DNA of 64,000 bases from Haematococcus lacustris. Lineage: Eukaryota; Chlorophyta; Chlorophyceae; Chlamydomonadales; Haematococcaceae. Below the pieces are notes generated by a model, which saw only the letters and a list, made by a program, of their open reading frames with translations, did not search any database and was not told the origin of the DNA. The stretch lies in assembly GCA_030144725.1 (NCBI GenBank), contig JASKMD010000003.1, forward strand, positions 16,974,618 through 17,038,617, read 5' to 3'. A program made the translations under genes and the position numbers. Positions 51,835 to 60,255 of this stretch are shown piece by piece. Every line of letters begins with the position of its first letter. Position 1 is the stretch's first letter.

Positions 51835-52120
51835 TGCGCCCCTGCTGCTGCTGCTGCTGCCCCCCTACTGCTGCTGCTGCTTCGCCCCTGCTGCTGCTGC
51901 TGCCCCCCTGCTGCTGCTGCTGCCCCCCTGCTGCTGCTGCTGCGCCCCTGCTGCTGCTGCTGCCCCCCCTGCTGCTGCTGCTGCTGCGCCCCTGCTGCTG
52001 CTGCTGCCCCCCTGCTGCTGCTGCTGCTGCCCCCCTGCTGCTGCTGCTGCTGCCCCCCCTGCTGCTGCTGCCCCCCTGCTGCTGCTGCTGCTGCTGCCCC
52101 CCTGCTGCTGCTGCCCCCCT
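51835..52120. repeat. (CTG)4-6-CCCC minisatellite
   Basis: About 14 units of 18-21 bp, each four to six CTG followed by CCCC(C) and sometimes GCCC. It abuts the palindromic array H2. Confidence 0.95.
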
Positions 52121-52122
52121 GC

Positions 52123-53018
52123 GGTCTACAGTACTCATGGGGGTCTTGAGTACTGTAGAGGTCTACAGTACTCATAGGGGTCTTGAGTACTGTAGAGGTC
52201 TACAGTACTCATGGGGGTCTTGAGTACTGTAGAGGTCTACAGTACTCATGGGGGTCTTGAGTACTGTAGAGGTCTACAGTACTCATAGGGGTCTTGAGTA
52301 CTGTAGAGGTCTACAGTACTCATGGGGGTCTTGAGTACTGTAGAGGTCTACAGTACTCATGGGGGTCTTGAGTACTGTAGAGGTCTACAGTACTCATAGG
52401 GGTCTTGAGTACTGTAGAGGTCTACAGTACTCATAGGGGTCTTGAGTACTGTAGAGGTCTACAGTACTCATGGGGGTCTTGAGTACTGTAGAGGTCTACA
52501 GTACTCATAGGGGTCTTGAGTACTGTAGAGGTCTACAGTACTCATGGGGGTCTTGAGTACTTTAGAGGTCTACAGTACTCATAGGGGTCTTGAGTACTGT
52601 AGAGGTCTACAGTACTCATAGGGGTCTTGAGTACTGTAGAGGTCTACAGTACTCATGGGGGTCTTGAGTACTGTAGAGGTCTACAGTACTCATGGGGGTC
52701 TGGAGTACTGTAGAGGTCTACAGTACTCATGGGGGTCTTGAGTACTGTAGAGGTCTACAGTACTCATGGGGGTCTTGAGTACTGTAGAGGTCTACAGTAC
52801 TCATGGGGGTCTTGAGTACTGTAGAGGTCTACAGTACTCATGGGGGTCTTGAGTACTGTAGAGGTCTACAGTACTCATGAATGTCTTGAGTACTGTAGAG
52901 GTCTACAGTACTCATGGGGGTCTTGAGTACTGTAGAGGTCTACAGTACTCATGGGGGTCTTGAGTACTGTAGAGGTCTACAGTACTCATGGGGGTCTTGA
53001 GTACTGTAGAGGTCTACA
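52123..53018. repeat. Hairpin tandem array H2, left part (37-bp units, about 24 copies)
   Basis: Each unit holds a perfect 13-bp inverted repeat, TCTACAGTACTCA ... TGAGTACTGTAGA, around a 9-nt loop (TGGGGGTCT), with GG between units. Most differences between units fall in the loop (TAGGGGTCT, TGAATGTCT). Interrupted at 53018 by the chromovirus. Confidence 0.97.
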
Positions 53019-53254
53019 TGTAGCGTTCCGATTCTGCACAAAGCGGATCGGCGCTAGTGTCACTGCTGAAGTGTGATACAGGCAGGTTAAGTGGTGGGCT
53101 GTACTGCTGCCCACCATTCGGGTTCGATCCCCGGAGGCCGTTCTATGTCTTAGCCTGGTTGCGCTGCAGCAGTCCGACACCTGTAACTGCGGTTAGCGTT
53201 GCATGGCGTTCACACACTGAAAAGATTTAAGGCGCGTTCTTTCTGAACGCTACA
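53019..53254 (+). repeat. 5' LTR (236 bp)
   Basis: TG...CA ends with inverted terminal TGTAGCG/CGCTACA. It contains pol III-like A-box (AGGTTAAGTGG, 53084-53094) and B-box (GGTTCGATCCC, 53121-53131) words and a 7-bp hairpin between them. Confidence 0.96.
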
Positions 53255-53255
53255 T

Positions 53256-53276
53256 TGGTTTCCGTATTCCGATACC
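53256..53276 (+). promoter_or_regulatory. Primer binding site
   Basis: It starts TGGTTTCCG one base after the LTR, as expected for priming by a tRNA ending CCA. The tRNA was not identified; self-priming, as in Tf1-type chromoviruses, is an alternative. Confidence 0.6.
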
Positions 53277-53294
53277 TCAGTGACTGGCCGCACC

Positions 53295-54863
53295 ATGACT
53301 GACACTACGCCAAATGGCGACACACCAGGCGCTGGCTCAGCCGGCGGTCCTGCGGGTTCCCAGGCCATATTGGCCCAGGCCCTATCTGATCCCGAGTTTG
53401 CCAGGTCCCTGAGGGCGGCTTTGTTCCCCGACGGTGGTCCTGCTGCAACTCCGTCGCGGAATGGGCAGGGCGATGGCCCAGTCCCTCCAGGCGATGAAGA
53501 AGACGAAGAGGAGGAGCAGGATGAGGAAGAAGAGGCTGACGACGTCTCTGAGGGCGAGATTGACCTGTCCTCCGCAGACCAGCTGGCCCAGTCGCTGCTG
53601 GACACGCAGGACCAGCTGAAAGAAGCCAAAACCAAGCTGGCCAAGATGGAATCTCGCCAAAAGCTGACAGATCGCACACTAGCTGCGCTGGCTGAAAAGG
53701 TGGGTCTATTTCCTGGGTCCCCTCCCTCCATCCAGGACAGGCTGTTTAGTATGCGCACTCCGTCCCCGAGTAGGTCAGGTACACGCCCTGCGTGTATTCC
53801 TGGTACCTTTAACTCGATCGGTGGGAGAGGCGGCGCTCTGCACCACCTCTTTCCCCAGGTCAACAGTCAGGCTCCAGCTGCTAAGTCTGTGCCTGGCCCT
53901 GACAAGTGGACAGACAATTGCACCAAGTCTCGTCGCAGGGCCTCTGCCTTCTGTGACGACTTAGAAGCACATTGTCAGCGCTTCAACCTGGACATTGCCT
54001 CTGTTTTTCCTGCATTCCTGTCCGGGGCTGCTCGTGATGCTTGGTTGCCATCCATCCGCGCTGCTCACTTCGCACAAACTCGCACCGCACCTACCTGGCC
54101 CTACCTGCGACTGTCCTTTCTTGAGTATACAGGAGACGACTTGCGTGACGATCAGACTGATGCCCAGAAACAGCTACTTGAAGGCAGCATTCGCATGTCG
54201 TCCCAGCTCCTTCTCAATGAATATGTCACTGCTTTCAGGAACAATCTGCTGACTGCTGGTGTCCAGTGCATGGATGAGAGTTTGCTTGTCTCCCTTTTTA
54301 TCAAGGGACTGACATCTGAGCTGAAAAAGGCAGTCCTAAGGGATTCTGCTCCTTTTCCTGCCTTCACTCTGGCTCAGGCTATCGACTCTGCCAGGCAGGC
54401 TCAGCGTGCTGCTGAGATCCTTGCTGAGGCAGTCGGCACCAAGCGGCATGTTGCTGCTGTGCAGGCTAAGCAGCTGTCTGAGGGTCTGGAGCGTGCAAGC
54501 AACCCTCGTCCTCCTAAGAGCACCCAGAGCGACCCACCTGCCAAAGTCCCAGCCCGTTCCAGGGGTTTCGGGGCTGGCATGGCTGCTGGTCCTGCTGCTG
54601 GCTACCGTGTCATTCTGAAGCAGAAGGCTGAGGAGGCTGCTGAGCAGTCCAGCATGAAGCCAGGCCAGTATTGTCATCATTGCTATGATCCCAGGCACCT
54701 TAAGCCTCTGTGTCCTTATAAGGACATGCCAGCTCTGGAAGCCAGGAAGCTATCTGGCTACCCTCGTCCTCCTGCTGATGCAAAGGCAGCAGGGAAGCGT
54801 CCTTCTGAGCAGCATGACTCTGAGCCCAAGAAAGGCAGGCTTGCGTCTGCCAATGGGAAGTGA
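53295..54863 (+). CDS. gag: Chromovirus Gag (522 aa) with CCHC zinc knuckle
   Basis: The first ATG in frame is 53295 (MTDTTPNGDTPGAG). An acidic Glu/Asp tract lies at residues 72-90, followed by a coiled coil at about 100-145. The Gag core covers about 200-360 (FNLDIASVFPAFLSGAARDA, FRNNLLTAGVQCMDESLLVS, FIKGL). A CX2CX4HX4C knuckle (CHHCYDPRHLKPLC) is at about 460-473, with a basic tail (GKRPSEQHDSEPKKGR). It ends at TGA 54861-54863. The next codons in the same frame belong to pol, so Gag-Pol could be made by stop-codon readthrough. Confidence 0.93.
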   Translation: MTDTTPNGDTPGAGSAGGPAGSQAILAQALSDPEFARSLRAALFPDGGPAATPSRNGQGDGPVPPGDEEDEEEEQDEEEEADDVSEGEIDLSSADQLAQSLLDTQDQLKEAKTKLAKMESRQKLTDRTLAALAEKVGLFPGSPPSIQDRLFSMRTPSPSRSGTRPACIPGTFNSIGGRGGALHHLFPQVNSQAPAAKSVPGPDKWTDNCTKSRRRASAFCDDLEAHCQRFNLDIASVFPAFLSGAARDAWLPSIRAAHFAQTRTAPTWPYLRLSFLEYTGDDLRDDQTDAQKQLLEGSIRMSSQLLLNEYVTAFRNNLLTAGVQCMDESLLVSLFIKGLTSELKKAVLRDSAPFPAFTLAQAIDSARQAQRAAEILAEAVGTKRHVAAVQAKQLSEGLERASNPRPPKSTQSDPPAKVPARSRGFGAGMAAGPAAGYRVILKQKAEEAAEQSSMKPGQYCHHCYDPRHLKPLCPYKDMPALEARKLSGYPRPPADAKAAGKRPSEQHDSEPKKGRLASANGK

Positions 54864-57800
54864 GGTGTTGCCCAGCCAGGCCAGTGCCACGCCTGTGCTG
54901 TGGTACATGCTGATGAACCTGTCTTATGCACCTGTGCTACTGATTTGACTGGGACTGAGCCCCAGCTGATGGTTGTTGATGGTGTTGCTGTGCATACTAT
55001 GAGCCAGCCTTTCCCTGATCCAACTGTTGATGGCCATGCGTTCTCTGAGCAGACTGCTGTGACAGCAGCTCAGAACTGTGGGTCCTGTTTCAGTGCTGCT
55101 GACCCCTGTGTGGGTCATATTCTCTCGTGTAAGACTGCCCTGTGTTGTCCCCGTGCACCGTCTCAAGTCATCTTGGGGGTCTCTGGTCAAGACGACAAGG
55201 TGAGGTTCCAGTTTGCTGGCACCATTGATACTCATGCCTGTCACATGTTAGCTGATAGTGGTGCTGATGCATCACTCATCAGTGCTAGCTTTGTTCAGCT
55301 GCATAACATCCCAGTGTTTACTTATCCCATGTCACTCAGGTTTGATGTTGCCAACAACCAGCCTGTGATATGTGAGCATTATGTCAAAGTGCAGCTGCGC
55401 ATCAACAGCTTCTGCTGCATGTGCCTGTTGACTGTCATGCCTGACCTTGTTCATGCTTATGACGTGCTCCTGGGTGCTGACTGGTTGACTGTGCAGGGAG
55501 CCTTGGTCGATTACGTCGACAAGACTCTTACCCTGCGCACTCCCCAAGGCAATAAAACCTTGCACCCACACACAGGTGACCAGAGTGCTGCTGGCCAGTG
55601 TGCTGCCACAAGGCCACCTGGATCCACCCACTCACTGCCCCGCCCACCTGCTGCTGTCCTTGCTGCTGTGTCCAAAGCCAATCCAAAGGCTCTTGTGACA
55701 GCAAAGCAAGCAGCCAGATGGCTGCGTAAGGGTGGCTCAGCCATGGTAGCTATGGTGTCTCTGGAAGACCTTGCCTTACCAGTAGACGCTGTGTCCCATG
55801 TACAGAGGCAGCACCTGCAAGAATTGCTTGATGAATACTCTGATGTATTCCAACCTATCACAGGACTCCCTCCAGAGCGTGCAGTAGGGCACTCCATCCC
55901 CTTGCAGCCTGATGGCAAGCCTCCAGCTAGGCCCAGCTATAGGATGTCCAAACCTGAGCAAGATGAACTGCGTAAACAGATCACTGACCTGCTTGCTAAG
56001 GGCCTGATAGAGCCTAGCTCTTCACCCTATGCTGCACCTGTGCTGTTTGTCCAGAAGAAATCAGGTGAGCTGCGCATGTGTATTGATTACCGCCAGCTGA
56101 ATAAGATTACCATTAGGGACCAGTATCCTTTGCCACGCATTGATGATCTGTTTGATCAGCTAGCAGGAAAAACTGTGTTCTCCTCCCTCGACCTGCAGGC
56201 TGGTTACCACCAGATCCGCATCCCGGCTGAGGATGTCCCTAAGACCGCGTTCAGGACTCCCATGGGGCACTACCAATTCAAGGTACTGTGTTTTGGCCTG
56301 ACAAATGCTCCTGCCACGTTTCAACGTGTAATGAATGAAGCATTTGCTGAGGTGATCAATGACTGTGCACTCGTGTACCTTGATGACATCCTGGTGATGT
56401 CCAAGGACAGTGAGGAGCACCTAGTCCACCTTAGGCGTGTGTTTGACTTATTGCGTAAAAATAAATTTTATGCTAAGCTATCTAAATGTGAATTTATGCA
56501 AAGAACACTGAAGTTCCTGGGCCACATTATTAGTGCTCATGGCATCTCTGTTGACCCGTGTAAAGTTACTGCAATCTCTGAATGGCCAGTACCTACTAGC
56601 CTCAAAACTCTGCAGTCTTTCCTGGGCGCTGCTAACTATGTACGTAAATTTGTACATAATTTTAGCACTATTGCTGCACCCCTCACTAACCTGACTGGCC
56701 CCAAGAAGGAGTCCTTCCCTTGGAAGGCATGGCCTCAGGCTGAGCTGGATGCGTTCAATGCTCTGAAGCAGGCCATTTTTAATGTGCCTATGCTCAAGCT
56801 TCCTGATCACAGCAAGCCGTTTCAAGTGCACTGCGATGCGTCCCTTGAGGGCATCGGTGCAGTCCTGATGCAGGATGGCTACCCATTGGCGTATTACTCC
56901 AGGAAATTAATTCCTGCTGAGATTAATTACACCACGAGCGAACAGGAACTGCTGGCATTGGTATCTGCTTGCCAACAGTGGCGATGCTACCTGGAAGGGG
57001 TACCATTCACACTGTACACAGATCACAAGCCGCTCATCTCTCTGCCTACTCAAACTATACTCTCACGCAGGCAGACTAGATGGATGGAATTCCTGGCCCG
57101 CTTCTCATATACCATTGAATATCTACCTGGTATATCAAATCCTGCTGACCCATTGTCACGCATTCCAGCAGCCCCATTGCAGACGTGTAACGGCTCTGGT
57201 GCAGATAATGTGCGCAGTATTCTAGTGACGACTAGAAGCCAGCGTCGTTCTCAGGAGGGGGAGGAAACTTGTGCTGAGGCGCAGAAAAACAGTGCTGGTG
57301 CTGCCGCTGCGCCACCCACACAACCACCACCAAGCCATGGTGCTGGTGCTGCCGCCAGGCCACCCACTAAGCGTGTCACTTGGGCTGCTGACATACCAGC
57401 AGATGGAGAACCCAGTGCGCCCAAACCACCAGGTCCTCTGTCAAACCTGCATGAGTGGTTGGTCAGAGCTTATGCTGCTGATTCCAACTTCACCAAGCGT
57501 AGGAAGACAAAGAACTTGTACCTGGATGAACATGGCTTATGGAGACATCAAAAGAGACGTACAGTCATTGTGCCCCGTGACAAACAGCTACGAGAGCATA
57601 TCCTGCATGAGATGCACGATGCCAAGTATGCTGGCCACGTTGGGATCACTAAGACGTTGGAACGTGTCATGCGTGTGTTCTGGTGGAAACACTTACGCAC
57701 TGATGTGCGTCACTATGTAACAACATGTGATGCATGCCAAAGAAACAAGTCGGTTACAGCTAAGCCATGGGGGTTCCTTCATCCTCTGTCTATACCTGGA

Positions 57801-59033
57801 TACCGTTGGGAAGTCATGCACATGGACTTCATAACCAAACTACCGTCCGGATCACATGGATATGATTCCATCTGTGTATTCGTTGACAGGCTCTCCAAAA
57901 TGGTGCACCTAGTGCCATGTAAGGAAAGCATGGATGCTCCTGAGTTTGCACAACTCTTCATTGATTCGGTATTTGTCCATCATGGGCTACCATCTGAAGT
58001 TGTGAGTGATCGGGGCTCCCTATTCGTGAGTAAGTTCTGGCAAGCTGTATGCAAGCTAATGGGCATGAAACATTCTCTTACCTCCAGCTATCACCCCCAG
58101 TCAAATGGGCAGGTTGAGCGGTACAACAAAGTGTTGGAGGAGATGCTTAGGCATTATATCTCTCCCACTCAACGAGACTGGCCTAAACACCTCTCGTTCG
58201 CCGAGTTTGCAATTAATAACTCATGGCAAGAAAGCATTAAGTCTACACCTTTTCTGATCAACTATGGACAATCCCCAGTGACACCGGTGACTCATGAGTT
58301 ACCTCGGTTGCCACCTCCCATGGCCCAGTTCTTCTCTGATGGCTGGGAGAAAGGTGTTCAAGAAGCCAGAAGATGTATGAAACTGGCACAGAGTCGGCAG
58401 TCCAATGACGCTAATCCACACAGGAAATCCTCGGACAGTATGTTCCAAGTGGGTGACCGTGTGCTGCTTAGTACCATGAACCTGCGTAACATGGTGGGCA
58501 AAGCCAGAAAGCTGCTCCCACGGTATGTGGGGCCTTTCAGGATTGAGGCTCACGTGGGTAGAGACGCTGTAAAGCTGACCCTGCCACCAGCCATGTCCAG
58601 GATTCATCCTGTCTTCCATGTGTCATTGCTAAGACCCTATGAGGGCAACTTTGGTCGTCTACCCCCCACTGAGCTGGGCTGGTTAGATGACTCCCCACAG
58701 TATGAAGTAGAGCGCATTGTGAATCACCGGCATGTGCGTGCAGGTAAAGCAAAGGAGTACCTCGTCAAGTGGAAGGGTTATGATGACTCTGACAACACCT
58801 GGGAGCCAGCCAGCAATCTAGCAAATGCCCCTGACTGCGTGAACTTGTATAAGGCTCAGAACGGCTTGCTGTGCATTAAATGTGGGACATGGGCTCCATG
58901 TGGTCATGCTGGTTGCTTTGCTGCATGCTATGTGCCTTGGTGTGCTATGGGTCCAGTTGCTCATGTGAGCCTGGCTTGTCTTGTACCCAGCATCCACTGG
59001 CTCTGTGAGTCTGGGCTGAAGTGTCCATGGTGA
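54864..59033 (+). CDS. pol: Chromovirus Pol polyprotein (protease, RT, RNase H, integrase, chromodomain)
   Basis: In frame with gag after a single TGA. Counting from 54900: aspartic protease LADSGADAS near residue 119; RT with FSSLDLQAGYHQI and YLDD near 493; RNase H with HCDASLEGIGAVL near 643 and YTDHKPL; integrase zinc-binding H/H/C/C near 900-940 (TCDACQRNK), core D (MDF, about 973), D (SDRG, about 1036) and E (QVERYN, about 1073); GPF motif (RYVGPFRIEAHVG); chromodomain (YEVERIVNHR, YLVKWKGY, NTWEP) near 1265-1320. The last 50 residues are Cys/His-rich (CIKC, APCGHAGC, CYVPWC). All catalytic residues are present and there is no internal stop, so the element may be active. No in-frame ATG is needed if readthrough operates. 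Confidence 0.95.
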   Translation, partial: GVAQPGQCHACAVVHADEPVLCTCATDLTGTEPQLMVVDGVAVHTMSQPFPDPTVDGHAFSEQTAVTAAQNCGSCFSAADPCVGHILSCKTALCCPRAPSQVILGVSGQDDKVRFQFAGTIDTHACHMLADSGADASLISASFVQLHNIPVFTYPMSLRFDVANNQPVICEHYVKVQLRINSFCCMCLLTVMPDLVHAYDVLLGADWLTVQGALVDYVDKTLTLRTPQGNKTLHPHTGDQSAAGQCAATRPPGSTHSLPRPPAAVLAAVSKANPKALVTAKQAARWLRKGGSAMVAMVSLEDLALPVDAVSHVQRQHLQELLDEYSDVFQPITGLPPERAVGHSIPLQPDGKPPARPSYRMSKPEQDELRKQITDLLAKGLIEPSSSPYAAPVLFVQKKSGELRMCIDYRQLNKITIRDQYPLPRIDDLFDQLAGKTVFSSLDLQAGYHQIRIPAEDVPKTAFRTPMGHYQFKVLCFGLTNAPATFQRVMNEAFAEVINDCALVYLDDILVMSKDSEEHLVHLRRVFDLLRKNKFYAKLSKCEFMQRTLKFLGHIISAHGISVDPCKVTAISEWPVPTSLKTLQSFLGAANYVRKFVHNFSTIAAPLTNLTGPKKESFPWKAWPQAELDAFNALKQAIFNVPMLKLPDHSKPFQVHCDASLEGIGAVLMQDGYPLAYYSRKLIPAEINYTTSEQELLALVSACQQWRCYLEGVPFTLYTDHKPLISLPTQTILSRRQTRWMEFLARFSYTIEYLPGISNPADPLSRIPAAPLQTCNGSGADNVRSILVTTRSQRRSQEGEETCAEAQKNSAGAAAAPPTQPPPSHGAGAAARPPTKRVTWAADIPADGEPSAPKPPGPLSNLHEWLVRAYAADSNFTKRRKTKNLYLDEHGLWRHQKRRTVIVPRDKQLREHILHEMHDAKYAGHVGITKTLERVMRVFWWKHLRTDVRHYVTTCDACQRNKSVTAKPWGFLHPLSIPGYRWEVMHMDFITKLPSGSHGYDSICVFVDRLSKMVHLVPCKESMDAPEFAQLFIDSVFVHHGLPSEVVSDRGSLFVSKFWQAVCKLMGMKHSLTSSYHPQSNGQVERYNKVLEEMLRHYISPTQRDWPKHLSFAEFAINNSWQESIKSTPFLINYGQSPVTPVTHELPRLPPPMAQFFSDGWEKGVQEARRCMKLAQSRQSNDANPHRKSSDSMFQVGDRVLLSTMNLRNMVGKARKLLPRYVGPFRIEAHVGRDAVKLTLPPAMSRIHPVFHVSLLRPYEGNFGRLPPTELGWLDDSPQYEVERIVNHRHVRAGKAKEYLVKWKGYDDSDNTWEPASNLANAPDCVNLYKAQNGLLCIKCGTWAPCGHAGCFAACYVPWCAMGPVAHVSLACLVPSIHWLCESGLKCPW

Positions 59034-59142
59034 CCATAAACTCCTGAGAGCGACCTGCGTCCGGATGGGCAGGAGTTCCAAACTAGCGGTCATGCACTGC
59101 GAGTCCATGCCATGATGGCCTATGGGCGGAACGGCCATCCCA

Positions 59143-59157
59143 TAGGAGGGGGAGGAA
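59143..59157 (+). promoter_or_regulatory. Polypurine tract
   Basis: AGGAGGGGGAGGAA lies immediately before the 3' LTR, the expected plus-strand primer site. Confidence 0.9.
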
Positions 59158-59393
59158 TGTAGCGTTCCGATTCTGCACAAAGCGGATCGGCGCTAGTGTC
59201 ACTGCTGAAGTGTGATACAGGCAGGTTAAGTGGTGGGCTGTACTGCTGCCCACCATTCGGGTTCGATCCCCGGAGGCCGTTCTATGTCTTAGCCTGGTTG
59301 CGCTGCAGCAGTCCGACACCTGTAACTGCGGTTAGCGTTGCATGGCGTTCACACACTGAAAAGATTTAAGGCGCGTTCTTTCTGAACGCTACA
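59158..59393 (+). repeat. Second LTR (236 bp)
   Basis: No differences from 53019-53254 seen by eye. It is the 3' LTR of the complete element and also the 5' LTR of the truncated tandem copy. Confidence 0.96.
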
Positions 59394-59433
59394 TTGGTTT
59401 CCGTATTCCGATACCTCAGTGACTGGCCGCACC

Positions 59434-60231
59434 ATGACTGACACTACGCCAAATGGCGACACACCAGGCGCTGGCTCAGCCGGCGGTCCTGCGGGTTCCC
59501 AGGCCATATTGGCCCAGGCCCTATCTGATCCCGAGTTTGCCAGGTCCCTGAGGGCGGCTTTGTTCCCCGACGGTGGTCCTGCTGCAACTCCGTCGCGGAA
59601 TGGGCAGGGCGATGGCCCAGTCCCTCCAGGCGATGAAGAAGACGAAGAGGAGGAGCAGGATGAGGAAGAAGAGGCTGACGACGTCTCTGAGGGCGAGATT
59701 GACCTGTCCTCCGCAGACCAGCTGGCCCAGTCGCTGCTGGACACGCAGGACCAGCTGAAAGAAGCCAAAACCAAGCTGGCCAAGATGGAATCTCGCCAAA
59801 AGCTGACAGATCGCACACTAGCTGCGCTGGCTGAAAAGGTGGGTCTATTTCCTGGGTCCCCTCCCTCCATCCAGGACAGGCTGTTTAGTATGCGCACTCC
59901 GTCCCCGAGTAGGTCAGGTACACGCCCTGCGTGTATTCCTGGTACCTTTAACTCGATCGGTGGGAGAGGCGGCGCTCTGCACCACCTCTTTCCCCAGGTC
60001 AACAGTCAGGCTCCAGCTGCTAAGTCTGTGCCTGGCCCTGACAAGTGGACAGACAATTGCACCAAGTCTCGTCGCAGGGCCTCTGCCTTCTGTGACGACT
60101 TAGAAGCACATTGTCAGCGCTTCAACCTGGACATTGCCTCTGTTTTTCCTGCATTCCTGTCCGGGGCTGCTCGTGATGCTTGGTTGCCATCCATCCGCGC
60201 TGCTCACTTCGCACACACTGAAAAGATTTAA
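59434..60231 (+). pseudogene. gag: Truncated gag of the tandem copy
   Basis: No differences by eye from the first 263 codons of the complete gag (to AAHFA). It then joins LTR sequence at a CACA overlap (about 60212-60217), and the frame stops at TAA 60229-60231. The deletion removes the rest of gag, all of pol and most of the third LTR. Confidence 0.93.
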
Positions 60232-60255
60232 GGCGCGTTCTTTCTGAACGCTACA
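60214..60255 (+). repeat. Remnant of a third LTR (last 42 bp)
   Basis: It matches the LTR end (ACTGAAAAGATTTAAGGCGC ... CGCTACA) and is followed by the target-site duplication CTACA at 60256-60260. Confidence 0.93.

Larger units (their letters stand above)
53019..60255 (+). mobile_element. Ty3/gypsy chromovirus, complete element plus truncated tandem copy
   Basis: The layout is LTR (53019-53254), PBS, gag, TGA, pol, PPT, LTR (59158-59393), then PBS and the first 266 codons of gag again, then the last 42 bp of an LTR ending at 60255. The LTRs start TGTAGCG and end CGCTACA, and I saw no differences between them. The whole structure is flanked by the same 5 bp, CTACA (53014-53018 and 60256-60260). 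Pol carries a chromodomain, which defines chromoviruses. Confidence 0.96.

Noticed and set aside
52123..53018. Possible CRISPR array (37-bp regular spacing)
   Set aside because: There are no unique spacers, the whole unit repeats, and the genome is eukaryotic.
53084..53150. A true tRNA gene inside the LTR
   Set aside because: The central hairpin has a 7-bp stem and 9-nt loop and no acceptor stem closes, so only pol III-like boxes are claimed.
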